Program-made: the position numbers and the translations under genes
Part shown: positions 1 to 5,479 of the stretch, one piece after another
Layout of the letters: each line of letters begins with the position of its first letter
Numbering within the stretch: the stretch's first letter is position 1
Assembly: GCA_014796735.1 (NCBI GenBank)
Contig: JAAVIG010000106.1
Location: 1 to 5,508, forward strand
DNA from: Oscillospiraceae bacterium
Lineage (GTDB): Bacteria > Bacillota > Clostridia > Oscillospirales > Ruminococcaceae
DNA length: 5,508 bases
Direction: 5' to 3'
Notes under the pieces: generated by a model
Databases searched by the model: none
Told to the model about the DNA's origin: nothing
Seen by the model: only the letters and a program-made list of their open reading frames with translations

Positions 1-38
1 ATACTAAATCTCAATAAAAATCAGACAAATCCAACGAC

Positions 39-121
39 CGGGGCGTTCCTGCTCCGCGTCAGCCCGACTTGAAATATCCGCATATTCCTGCGTCGGGACT
101 TCCTTGATCAGAAACGCCCCG
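39..121. repeat. Nested inverted repeats upstream of the XRE regulator
   Basis: Three inverted repeats are nested inside one another. The outer arm cggggcgtt (39-47) pairs with aacgccccg (113-121). The middle arm cccgac (63-68) pairs with gtcggg (92-97). The inner arm aatat (73-77) pairs with atatt (82-86) around the loop ccgc. No T-run follows on the plus strand, so this is not an obvious intrinsic terminator. It lies about 60 bp upstream of the regulator's start codon. It could be an RNA leader structure or a palindromic intergenic repeat. I see no gene in positions 1-165 and could not identify a convincing promoter for the regulator. Confidence 0.5.
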
Positions 122-180
122 CCCGCCGGCTTTGCCTTATTTTAATCGAGAATTAGTATGAAAACTTGGAGGAAAACAGT

Positions 181-1347
181 ATGCAAATCAAACTTGGAGA
201 AAAAATCAAAGAACTGCGCAAACGTGACGGCAGAAAGCAGGAGGATCTTGCCGCGGCTCTCGGGGTTACCAATCAGGCGGTCTCACGTTGGGAAGCGAAC
301 GGCGGGTACCCCGATATAGAAATGCTTCCGGCAATCGCAAACTATTTTCATATCACGATAGACAAGCTTTTCGGATATGATAACGACAGGCAAATAAAGC
401 TGCAGTCTTATATTGATCAAGCGGATCAGATGTGCAAACGCGTGCATTCGTACATGGATCAGGCAGATCAGACGCTAAAACGCAAAGAAAGTGAGCTGCT
501 GGTCGAGTTTCTTCGAAATGCAATTTCGGAGTTTCCGTCGGAGTGGCAGCTTCAGTACCGTCTTGCGGGTGCTCTGCAGTCAATGGCGTATCAAAAAGAT
601 AAAACACGTGTAACAACTGCCGAAGGATACGATTATTTTCGGTATGATACGGAGAAGAACGCTCAAAACGAATACCTGAAAGAAGCAATTTCTTTATATG
701 AAGGGGTTTTGAAAAAGGAAATTGACGATTCTTACCGTACGGCGGCGATCCTCTCACTTATGACGCTTTATTCACTGATCGGAGATTTTGAAAACGCAGA
801 AAGAACCGCGCTTTCCCAACCGCCCGTAAGAATAAGCAGAGAGTTACTTCTTGTATGGGCAGCAGAAGACGAAAAGGGCGATCAATACCGTGGAGAGGCC
901 ATACTTGCATTGATGTACGAATTAAACGGCGTAATAAGCTCCTCCGTTATGATAAAGCACTCGCTTGCAAATTCACAGTCGGGTCTTGACAAGCTGCTCG
1001 CCGTGGCGCGTTTGTATGAAAGTATATTTGACGACGGAAACTACGGCCCATTTCACAACGACTTGTGTCTGCTTTATTTAAGATGTTCTTTAATAGCCGT
1101 TCATCTGAAGGATTTTGAACATGCTTTGAACTATTTTGAGATTGCATTGGATCATTTTATTGAATTCAAACAAGAACGTGAAAATTTCCGTTTTACCGCA
1201 CCGTTAGTCCGTAAAGCAAATAATATCGTAACAGGTATCTGTGCATTGGACCGCGAATTTTTTGAGCAGCATATGCAATCCTTCCCTGCGGAATGTGCAA
1301 ATTCAATAAGAAACAATCCGAAGTACTCACCGATTTTTGCTCAATAA
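181..1347 (+). CDS. XRE-family HTH transcriptional regulator with TPR-like C-terminal domain
   Basis: The protein has 388 residues. Residues 5-63 form an HTH_3/XRE domain with the hallmark pattern KELRKRDGRKQEDLA, then GVTNQAVSRWE (recognition helix) and the PDIEMLPAIANYF helix. Residues 105-330 are helical and TPR-like, with segments such as YLKEAISLYEGVL, LYSLIGDFENAE and HLKDFEHALNYFEIAL. This layout is common in clostridial regulators, where the C-terminal part probably mediates dimerisation or ligand/peptide sensing. The target is unknown. The ATG at 181 is chosen because GGAGG (168-172) sits 8 nt upstream; an in-frame TTG at 166 overlaps that Shine-Dalgarno and is unlikely to be used. 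Between the two domains lies a 14-residue tandem repeat (residues 76-103). The last few codons and stop belong to a repeat copied downstream. The gene stands alone, convergent with the tRNA gene, and no clear intrinsic terminator follows it. Confidence 0.9.
   Translation: MQIKLGEKIKELRKRDGRKQEDLAAALGVTNQAVSRWEANGGYPDIEMLPAIANYFHITIDKLFGYDNDRQIKLQSYIDQADQMCKRVHSYMDQADQTLKRKESELLVEFLRNAISEFPSEWQLQYRLAGALQSMAYQKDKTRVTTAEGYDYFRYDTEKNAQNEYLKEAISLYEGVLKKEIDDSYRTAAILSLMTLYSLIGDFENAERTALSQPPVRISRELLLVWAAEDEKGDQYRGEAILALMYELNGVISSSVMIKHSLANSQSGLDKLLAVARLYESIFDDGNYGPFHNDLCLLYLRCSLIAVHLKDFEHALNYFEIALDHFIEFKQERENFRFTAPLVRKANNIVTGICALDREFFEQHMQSFPAECANSIRNNPKYSPIFAQ
406..489 (+). repeat. In-frame 42-bp tandem duplication within the regulator gene
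   Basis: Two adjacent 42-bp units encode SYIDQADQMCKRVH (residues 76-89) and SYMDQADQTLKRKE (residues 90-103). The first heptads are nearly identical and the rest has drifted. The unit equals two heptads. Positions 3 and 6 of each heptad read I/A, C/V, M/A and L/K, which fits a short coiled-coil linker between the HTH domain and the TPR-like domain. Confidence 0.75.
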
Positions 1348-1535
1348 CCGTTACAAATTCAATATGGAGAAAACCATATCAAAGCAAACCTTCCTGAAGG
1401 AACAAACGTGTCCAACAATCCGCTTTTTGAAGCACTCACCGATTTTTGCTCAATAATCATTGCTGCTTCAACATAGACAAAACCATACCCAAAAAACTTT
1501 CCTGAAGGAACGAACGTGTCCAATAATCCGCTTTT
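1320..1535. repeat. Two-copy tandem repeat (about 109-bp period) spanning the regulator's 3' end
   Basis: Copy 1 (1320-1427) and copy 2 (1429-1535) align along their whole length at roughly 80-85% identity by eye, with one single-base indel. The best-kept blocks are actcaccgatttttgctc with the following aataa (stop codons at 1345-1347 and 1454-1456, exactly 109 bp apart), and ttcctgaagg followed by acgtgtccaa and aatccgctttt near the right end. Copy 1 includes the final codons KYSPIFAQ and stop of the upstream regulator, and copy 2 would encode KHSPIFAQ-stop. Two copies without regular spacers do not make a CRISPR array. Confidence 0.85.
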
Positions 1536-1580
1536 TTGCAACGCAAAAAATGCCGACAGAGTCGGCAAGGATTATTGGAC
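1518..1580. repeat. Inverted repeat enclosing two hairpins (potential three-way junction)
   Basis: A perfect 12-bp outer stem pairs gtccaataatcc (1518-1529) with ggattattggac (1569-1580). Inside are two adjacent perfect hairpins: ttttttgc/gcaaaaaa (1532-1539/1543-1550, loop aac) and tgccgac/gtcggca (1551-1557/1561-1567, loop aga). Only one or two unpaired bases remain at the junction, so the element can fold as a compact three-way junction on either strand. The left outer arm also belongs to the tandem repeat at 1320-1535. On the minus strand the inner GC hairpin doubles as the tRNA terminator. Confidence 0.7.
1545..1567 (-). terminator. Rho-independent terminator of the tRNA-Arg gene
   Basis: Read on the minus strand, a perfect 7-bp stem TGCCGAC/GTCGGCA with loop TCT is followed immediately by six T residues. 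It lies about 55 nt beyond the tRNA CCA end, so the primary transcript would carry a 3' trailer of roughly 75 nt that must be trimmed. Confidence 0.75.
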
Positions 1581-1619
1581 GTTTTTCGAGCCGCGCGCGT
1601 TCCGCGCGGCAAGAAAAAC
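1581..1619. repeat. GC-rich two-part stem-loop in the tRNA 3' trailer
   Basis: The outer 7-bp stem gtttttc/gaaaaac (1581-1587/1613-1619) and inner 8-bp GC stem (1590-1597/1603-1610) are separated by a symmetrical 2x2 internal loop (ga/aa). The apical loop has five bases. It starts one base after the tRNA CCA on the minus strand. No T-run follows directly on either strand, so it is probably not the terminator itself. It could guide 3'-end processing or be part of an inserted palindromic element. Confidence 0.65.
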
Positions 1620-1620
1620 T

Positions 1621-1695
1621 TGGCACCCCCAACCGGAATCGAACCGATAACTAACCCTTAGGAGGGGCTTGTTATATCCGTTTAACTATGGAGGC
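1621..1695 (-). tRNA. tRNA-Arg (anticodon CCU)
   Basis: The minus strand folds into a full 75-nt cloverleaf including encoded CCA (1621-1623). The acceptor stem is GCCTCCA/TGGGGGT (two G-U pairs, including the first pair). The D arm is GTTA-AACGGATA-TAAC. The anticodon arm is AGCCC-CTCCTAA-GGGTT, giving anticodon CCT at plus-strand 1660-1662, which reads AGG arginine codons. The variable loop is AGTT and the T arm is ATCGG-TTCGATT-CCGGT. The discriminator base is G. The gene has its own promoter and terminator and stands alone rather than in a tRNA cluster. The G1-U72 wobble at the top of the acceptor stem is mildly unusual. Confidence 0.94.
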
Positions 1696-1722
1696 ATACA
1701 TCATGGTTTTTATTGCCTTATT

Positions 1723-1751
1723 ATTTTACCACAAAATGAAAATAATTGCAA
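1723..1751 (-). promoter_or_regulatory. Promoter of tRNA-Arg
   Basis: On the minus strand a -35 box TTGCAA (1746-1751) is separated by exactly 17 bp from a -10 box TAAAAT (1723-1728), matching the housekeeping sigma-A consensus at 4/6 and 5/6 positions. Transcription would begin near 1716, leaving a 5' leader of about 20 nt before the mature tRNA end. Confidence 0.75.
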
Positions 1752-1800
1752 GTACTTTTTGATTTAAGTTACAAATTATTGTTTTTTATCAATTACATAA

Positions 1801-1844
1801 AAACAGCCGTAAAATTTCGCACCGAAATTCTACGGCTGTTTTTT
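1801..1844 (-). terminator. Strong, possibly bidirectional terminator of the sigma-like/propeller operon
   Basis: A long stem pairs aaacagccgta (1801-1811) and aatttcg (1813-1819) with cgaaatt (1823-1829) and tacggctgttt (1831-1841) around the 3-nt loop 1820-1822. It begins about 16 bp past the operon's stop codon. A run of five T residues follows on the minus strand and six on the plus strand, so it could act in both directions. The only imperfect pair is G-U on the minus strand but A-C on the plus strand, so the minus strand (the operon) is probably the main user. It would also stop plus-strand transcription running antisense through the tRNA. Confidence 0.88.
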
Positions 1845-1859
1845 GTATAAATTTTCAGG

Positions 1860-4586
1860 CTATTCGCTGACAATAAAATATCCCTGCACCGCTCCGCCCT
1901 GTGCGCTTGCGGTGATTATCTTACCCTTGGTGACCGCGATCACTGCGTCGCCGTCCACCGCAGCAAAGATCTTCTCCGACTGTCTGTCGTATTCTATTAT
2001 GCTTCCGTTCACGGATAAAATGCCCTCCTCGGTTACGGTACAAATAACGAATAATTCCACCTCGGAAACTCCGTCAAAGTATGTAACGGGAATTACCGCG
2101 ACCCCGTTTTCTTGGGTACCTCCGATACAGGAGATGTTTTTCTCCGCGGGGCTTGAAAGATACTCGTCCATTGCGTTTACCGCGACGGTCTTTGAGCTTA
2201 TTTCAAGGCTGTAAAGGGTGCTTAAGCTGCCGTCGAGCCTTACCGTCGAAACGGTGAGACCCGTTCTTTTGTTTCCGTCGTCCGAGGCGGATATTTTTAT
2301 TCCTATGCTGTCGCTGTATCTGTAAACATTCTCGTTGGTGATTTTAACGGTGCTCTGGGACATGGCGGTATTGTCGCCGTTAATGCCGTAGCAGGTGCCG
2401 TTTTCGGTTATAATGTAGGTCTCCCTGCCGTTGAAGCAGGTTCCCGCCAATTCCTCCCCGACGCCTATGCTTTTTATCTCGCTCAGAGCGGAAAGCTCGG
2501 AGTCAAGCACTGTCAGAGTAGCCGCCGAATTTTCGAGAGAAGTAATCCTTATCTCGCCGTCCTGTGCGCTTATTCCCGAAAACGCGCTTATTTTGCCCGA
2601 CAAGCCGCAGGAGCCGTTTTCTTTTATGCCCTCGTTCAGATCGTATCTTATAAGAGTACTTCCCTGCCCTATAAAAAGCTCGCTTCCGTTTTTGTATATA
2701 AGCTGTCCCGAGCCGCCCGCTGCCGCCGCCATGTCAAAGCCGCCGTCGGGAGACAGAGAGAAGAGAGTCACAAATCCGCCGCCAGAGGGAGCGGAGGTTA
2801 CAAAAACCTTGTCCACGGCGCAAAGCTGCTTGCCCTGCGCATTGGACAGATAAGGCATAAACGTGGCAAAGTCTTCCTTTGCGCCGTTCTTTTCAATTTC
2901 CTCATAGGTCGCGGCAATAATGCGCCCATCGTGCAGATAAGCCGCCGTAAACGTACCCGAAAGCTTTAAGGTGCTTGTATCGGAGCTTTTTTCGGGAGCG
3001 GAGGAGTTCAATATCTCCACATAGGTCTCTTTTCTTTCCACCGTGCCTGTTACCACCGTGTCCGCTCCGCTTTCGGAGGGAACGTTATAGCTGTATGAGT
3101 AGGGCTCCGATACGCCCGTGCTTATAACAGCGATCTTATCTTCCGCGTCAATAAGCCCCAGAAGAGTTTTATCTTCATAGTCCTTTACGGCAAGCTGCGC
3201 AACCTGTCCGCCTATCTGTTCGTAAATGTACAGCTTGTTGTTCGAGATATACAAAAGCCGTTTATTTCCGCAGACGGATTCCTTTAAAACGCTTTCTTCC
3301 CTGATTCCGCCCGCCGAATATACGGTATTTTGAACAAAAGCGGGAGCGGGAGAGGGCAGCTCGGAAAGCATATCAAAAATACCCGCCTCGTCGGTGTTTT
3401 TTTCCACTGCATGCGAGTGCGAATTATCGGAGGGGAGCAGCGACCCCGTAAAATAATACCTGATCCCGAAGCTTATTGCCGTAAGCAGTACCGCTCCCAC
3501 GGCGGCAGCGGCAAATTTGCCCTTATTGGAGCCTTTCTTTTTCCTTCCGAAGCTGTCATAATTGCCGTCGTCATCGTCATTGTCTTCATCTTCGTCATCG
3601 TCATCTTCATCATCATCATCATCATCTTCGTCATCTTTGCTGTCGCCGAAATCTATCACGGTTTTTGATTTTGAAAAAGTGTGCATGTTTTTACGGTTTG
3701 AACCGTATTCGCCGTCTTCGTCATCGCTGTCTTCATCTTCATCTTCATCTTCATCATCGTAGTCTAAATCATCATCGGAATCGTCTTCTTTACGCCTGCC
3801 AAACAAAAACGACTTTTTTGCTTTTTTCTTCCCCGTATCTTCCTCTTCGTCCTCATCTTCTCCATAGTCTCTGCCGTAAACGCCGTCCGCGCCGTTATCG
3901 GGATAAACCTTGGGAGTAACTCCGTTTTTTGGTTTGGGATCGGGGGGATCAGATTGTGAGGTGTTTTCGGCTTTGGCATGGGCACCGGCTGCGGGTCTTG
4001 TCGCTTCCGTAACTTTGGTAATGCTGCCGCTGTCGGCAGCGCTTCTCTCTACTCTTGCTGGCTCGGCTTTAATCTTTGCTTTTGCCTCCGCTTTAAGCTC
4101 CGCCATTCTTTGTACGGCTATAATAAGCTTTTCGTAATCCTCGGAGGTCAAGGGAGATTCCTCCAGCAGCTCTATCAGCCTTTTTACCGTAAGCCCCGGA
4201 TTGTTTTCTATTTCCTGATACGCTTTGTTGCTGATCTTCGAGTTGCCGAGAACTTTTAAAAATTCGCTGCCCGTAAGCTTGTGATACCTTACGATTTTTA
4301 TAAACGCGGAAGCACCGATAGCCGTAGCGTTTTCACCTTTGTCGCTTTCCGCCTTTTCAGCTGACGGTTCCGCGTATGCGGGCGTTGGCTGCGAAACGGG
4401 TCTGGGGTGCGCAGAGGCGGAGACTGCCGCATTGCGCGCAATATCTTCCGCAAGCTGTTCGGCTGTCTGAGTTTCCTTTTTTTCGGTCACTTTAGGCACC
4501 ACAAAGCGTGAAACATTTTGCGGGTCAAGCTCGGCGGGAACCTTTGTTTTTTCAAAATATCCGTTTAAAGCGTTTCTTATATCCAT
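1860..4586 (-). CDS. Single-pass membrane protein with acidic repeats and extracytoplasmic beta-propeller; candidate anti-sigma/sensor
   Basis: The protein has 908 residues. Start ATG at 4586 is chosen because AGGAGA lies 4 nt upstream; an in-frame TTG at 4613 would add nine residues but has no separate RBS. Residues 1-30 (YFEKTKVPAELDPQNV) resemble the short N-terminal motif of clostridial membrane-anchored propeller proteins, from memory. Residues 89-156 are helical, with two similar motifs (ISNKAYQEI, LTSEDYEKLI). Residues 168-241 are Ala/Pro/Lys-rich and probably disordered. Residues 243-340 hold three Asp/Glu tracts between basic clusters. One membrane helix (about 358-380) follows FGRKKKGSNKGK, giving N-inside topology. 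Residues 420-908 are beta-rich and read as a propeller related to the Pfam Beta_propel family (for example TCFNGRETYIIT at 715-726, then GVAVIPVTYFDG at 828-839). It lies 27 bp after the sigma-like gene, probably co-transcribed. The cytoplasmic part has no Cys, hence no zinc anti-sigma motif. Membrane topology is well supported; the anti-sigma role is inferred. Confidence 0.85.
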   Translation of the reverse strand: MDIRNALNGYFEKTKVPAELDPQNVSRFVVPKVTEKKETQTAEQLAEDIARNAAVSASAHPRPVSQPTPAYAEPSAEKAESDKGENATAIGASAFIKIVRYHKLTGSEFLKVLGNSKISNKAYQEIENNPGLTVKRLIELLEESPLTSEDYEKLIIAVQRMAELKAEAKAKIKAEPARVERSAADSGSITKVTEATRPAAGAHAKAENTSQSDPPDPKPKNGVTPKVYPDNGADGVYGRDYGEDEDEEEDTGKKKAKKSFLFGRRKEDDSDDDLDYDDEDEDEDEDSDDEDGEYGSNRKNMHTFSKSKTVIDFGDSKDDEDDDDDDEDDDDEDEDNDDDDGNYDSFGRKKKGSNKGKFAAAAVGAVLLTAISFGIRYYFTGSLLPSDNSHSHAVEKNTDEAGIFDMLSELPSPAPAFVQNTVYSAGGIREESVLKESVCGNKRLLYISNNKLYIYEQIGGQVAQLAVKDYEDKTLLGLIDAEDKIAVISTGVSEPYSYSYNVPSESGADTVVTGTVERKETYVEILNSSAPEKSSDTSTLKLSGTFTAAYLHDGRIIAATYEEIEKNGAKEDFATFMPYLSNAQGKQLCAVDKVFVTSAPSGGGFVTLFSLSPDGGFDMAAAAGGSGQLIYKNGSELFIGQGSTLIRYDLNEGIKENGSCGLSGKISAFSGISAQDGEIRITSLENSAATLTVLDSELSALSEIKSIGVGEELAGTCFNGRETYIITENGTCYGINGDNTAMSQSTVKITNENVYRYSDSIGIKISASDDGNKRTGLTVSTVRLDGSLSTLYSLEISSKTVAVNAMDEYLSSPAEKNISCIGGTQENGVAVIPVTYFDGVSEVELFVICTVTEEGILSVNGSIIEYDRQSEKIFAAVDGDAVIAVTKGKIITASAQGGAVQGYFIVSE
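3567..3860. repeat. Trinucleotide-rich low-complexity DNA encoding Asp/Glu tracts
   Basis: Three blocks of GAT/GAC/GAA codons (plus-strand tca/tcg/ttc triplets) lie at 3567-3635, 3714-3788 and 3837-3860. They encode residues 318-340 (22 of 23 are D or E), 267-291 and 243-250 of the membrane protein. Basic segments separate them, with FGRRK before the middle block and FGRKKK after the last. The triplet period means slippage would change tract length without shifting frame. Confidence 0.85.
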
Positions 4587-4595
4587 AAATTCTCC

Positions 4596-4613
4596 TATAA
4601 CCAATATAACCAA
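4596..4613. repeat. Perfect 9-bp tandem repeat in the intercistronic gap
   Basis: On the minus strand TTGGTTATA occurs twice in direct tandem and fills the space between the sigma-like gene's TAA (4614-4616) and the next gene's Shine-Dalgarno (4591-4596). The first base after the stop begins an in-frame TTG, so the repeat would read as (Leu-Val-Ile)x2 if translated. Confidence 0.8.
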
Positions 4614-5072
4614 TTACAGCTTAGGCTCAAGCTTCAGCTTTGCCGATTTCAGTTTATTCTCCACCACTGTTTCGGACAGCCCCGAAAATTTTGATATTTC
4701 CTTTGCGCCAAATCCGAATAAAGCCCACATTGAGATCGAAAATCTTTCCGCGTCGGTAAGCTTTCTCATCTGCGCTTTTATGTAGGGCGGATCGGTCTCG
4801 TATTGGGGCGGAGTTTTTCTGTACTCGCGGTAACGAAAAATGATCTGCTCACACAGCTTTTTCAGTATCAGCCCGTTAAATTCCCCCACCGATCTGCAAT
4901 TTCGTATTTCGGAATAAGCGTCTCTTGCAGCTGCTTTTACCGCGTTTACCGCCTCCTGCACGTTTGCGAGGGAATGATAAGCCAGATAGTACAGCTTGGT
5001 ATATATTTCGGAATATATTTCCGCAAAAGCTTCGGTATCTCCGTTTTGTGCGTCTTTAAAAGTTACGGACAT
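4614..5072 (-). CDS. Short divergent ECF-type sigma-70-like protein
   Basis: The protein has 152 residues, short for an ECF sigma factor. Residues 8-85 resemble sigma region 2: the segment AFAEIYSEIYTKLYYLAYHSL matches the usual opening helix, and FNGLILKKLCEQIIFRYREYRK matches the 2.3-2.4 segment but lacks the usual Trp-Leu. The acidic DAEDxVQE core of region 2.2 is replaced by NVQEAVNAVKAAARDAY. Residues 105-148 match region 4: LTDAERFSISMWALFGF, then the helix-turn-helix AKEISKFSGLSETVVENKLK. Start ATG at 5072 has a perfect AGGAGG (5080-5085) 7 nt upstream. It is first in a two-gene operon with the membrane propeller protein, the typical order for a sigma factor and its anti-sigma. It may be a genuine but degenerate sigma factor, or a sigma-like adaptor or DNA-binding protein that no longer drives RNA polymerase. 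Confidence 0.8.
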   Translation of the reverse strand: MSVTFKDAQNGDTEAFAEIYSEIYTKLYYLAYHSLANVQEAVNAVKAAARDAYSEIRNCRSVGEFNGLILKKLCEQIIFRYREYRKTPPQYETDPPYIKAQMRKLTDAERFSISMWALFGFGAKEISKFSGLSETVVENKLKSAKLKLEPKL

Positions 5073-5181
5073 ATATTATCCTCCTTGTGGTTTTTGAAGA
5101 GCTTGTCTGTGCGTTTTTCGTATTCGACCGATTTAATATGAAAAACCGCTCACAATTAACCCATTTTAATCTATATAAGTA

Positions 5182-5210
5182 ATAATACCATAAAAACAGA
5201 AAAAAGAAAA
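5182..5210 (-). promoter_or_regulatory. Candidate extended -10 promoter for the sigma-like/propeller operon
   Basis: On the minus strand an extended -10 TGG-TATTAT (5182-5190; hexamer 5/6) lies in a T-rich context, with only a weak -35 match (TTTTCT, 17 bp upstream). Transcription would start near 5175, leaving a 5' leader of about 100 nt. No clear ECF-type -35 GGAAC/-10 CGT pair was found nearby, so autoregulation cannot be read from the sequence. Confidence 0.35.
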
Positions 5211-5282
5211 GAGTTTTGATGAAAAAAATAATAATTTGTCATATGATTTTCAGATTTGGGGAGATGAGAGTTTTATAATTGA

Positions 5283-5336
5283 TACCAATCCCTTTTTAAA
5301 CTGATGTCATACCCACAGTTTAAAAAGGGATTAGTA
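5283..5336. repeat. Long inverted repeat (17-bp perfect arms)
   Basis: The arm aatccctttttaaactg (5287-5303) pairs perfectly with cagtttaaaaagggatt (5316-5332) around a 12-nt loop. One mismatch further out is followed by three more pairs (tac/gta). It is the first of four stem-loops in a gene-free stretch. No T-run follows directly on either strand. Confidence 0.8.
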
Positions 5337-5374
5337 CTTTGTAAACACCAAAGGTTTAATATATTACAAAACCG

Positions 5375-5392
5375 TGCGAGGTAAACCTCGCA
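5375..5392. repeat. Short GC hairpin
   Basis: A perfect 7-bp stem tgcgagg/cctcgca with loop taaa. It is the second of four stem-loops in 5283-5479. Confidence 0.65.
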
Positions 5393-5416
5393 GGAAAACA
5401 AGTGCTTGGTATAAAC

Positions 5417-5447
5417 AGGGAAAGCCCTCTCTTGCAGGGCTTTCCCT
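5417..5447. repeat. Perfect 12-bp stem-loop
   Basis: The arm agggaaagccct (5417-5428) pairs with agggctttccct (5436-5447) around the loop ctcttgc. It is the third of four stem-loops and is one base from the next palindrome. Confidence 0.8.
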
Positions 5448-5448
5448 C

Positions 5449-5479
5449 TTGAAAAACAGTCCACTGGACTGTTTTTCAA
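5449..5479. repeat. 31-bp near-perfect palindrome
   Basis: Fifteen-base arms (5449-5463 and 5465-5479) are exact inverted copies around the single base c5464, with core gtccactggac flanked by aaaaaca/tgttttt. Transcribed in either direction it gives a stem ending in several U residues, so it might work as a bidirectional terminator. It may equally be the end of a dispersed palindromic element. The remaining bases to 5508 hold no recognisable gene. Confidence 0.75.

Noticed and set aside
132..162. Possible promoter for the regulator (TTGCCT, 19-bp gap, TATGAA)
   Set aside because: The spacing is too long, and the implied start would fall in the Shine-Dalgarno sequence.
353..757. Minus-strand 134-codon open frame
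   Set aside because: It lies wholly antisense to the XRE regulator, shows no recognisable domain, and is read as a shadow frame.
1320..1535. Possible CRISPR array
   Set aside because: There are only two diverged copies of a roughly 109-bp unit, with no short identical repeats separated by unique spacers.
1359..1568. Minus-strand 69-codon open frame containing KSGLLDTFVPSG twice
   Set aside because: The repeated peptide simply reflects the tandem DNA repeat. The frame starts in the tRNA terminator hairpin and has no ribosome binding site.
3562..3762. Plus-strand serine-rich open frame
   Set aside because: This is the antisense shadow of the Asp/Glu triplet repeats in the membrane protein gene.
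5146..5157. Twelve bases on the minus strand matching one half of the E. coli lac operator (AATTGTGAGCGG)
   Set aside because: Only a half-site is present, the second half does not follow, and nothing nearby suggests LacI control. Treated as coincidence.
5273..5479. Minus-strand 68-codon open frame
   Set aside because: It uses a TTG start inside a palindrome, runs through all four stem-loops, and lacks a clear Shine-Dalgarno and any domain pattern.
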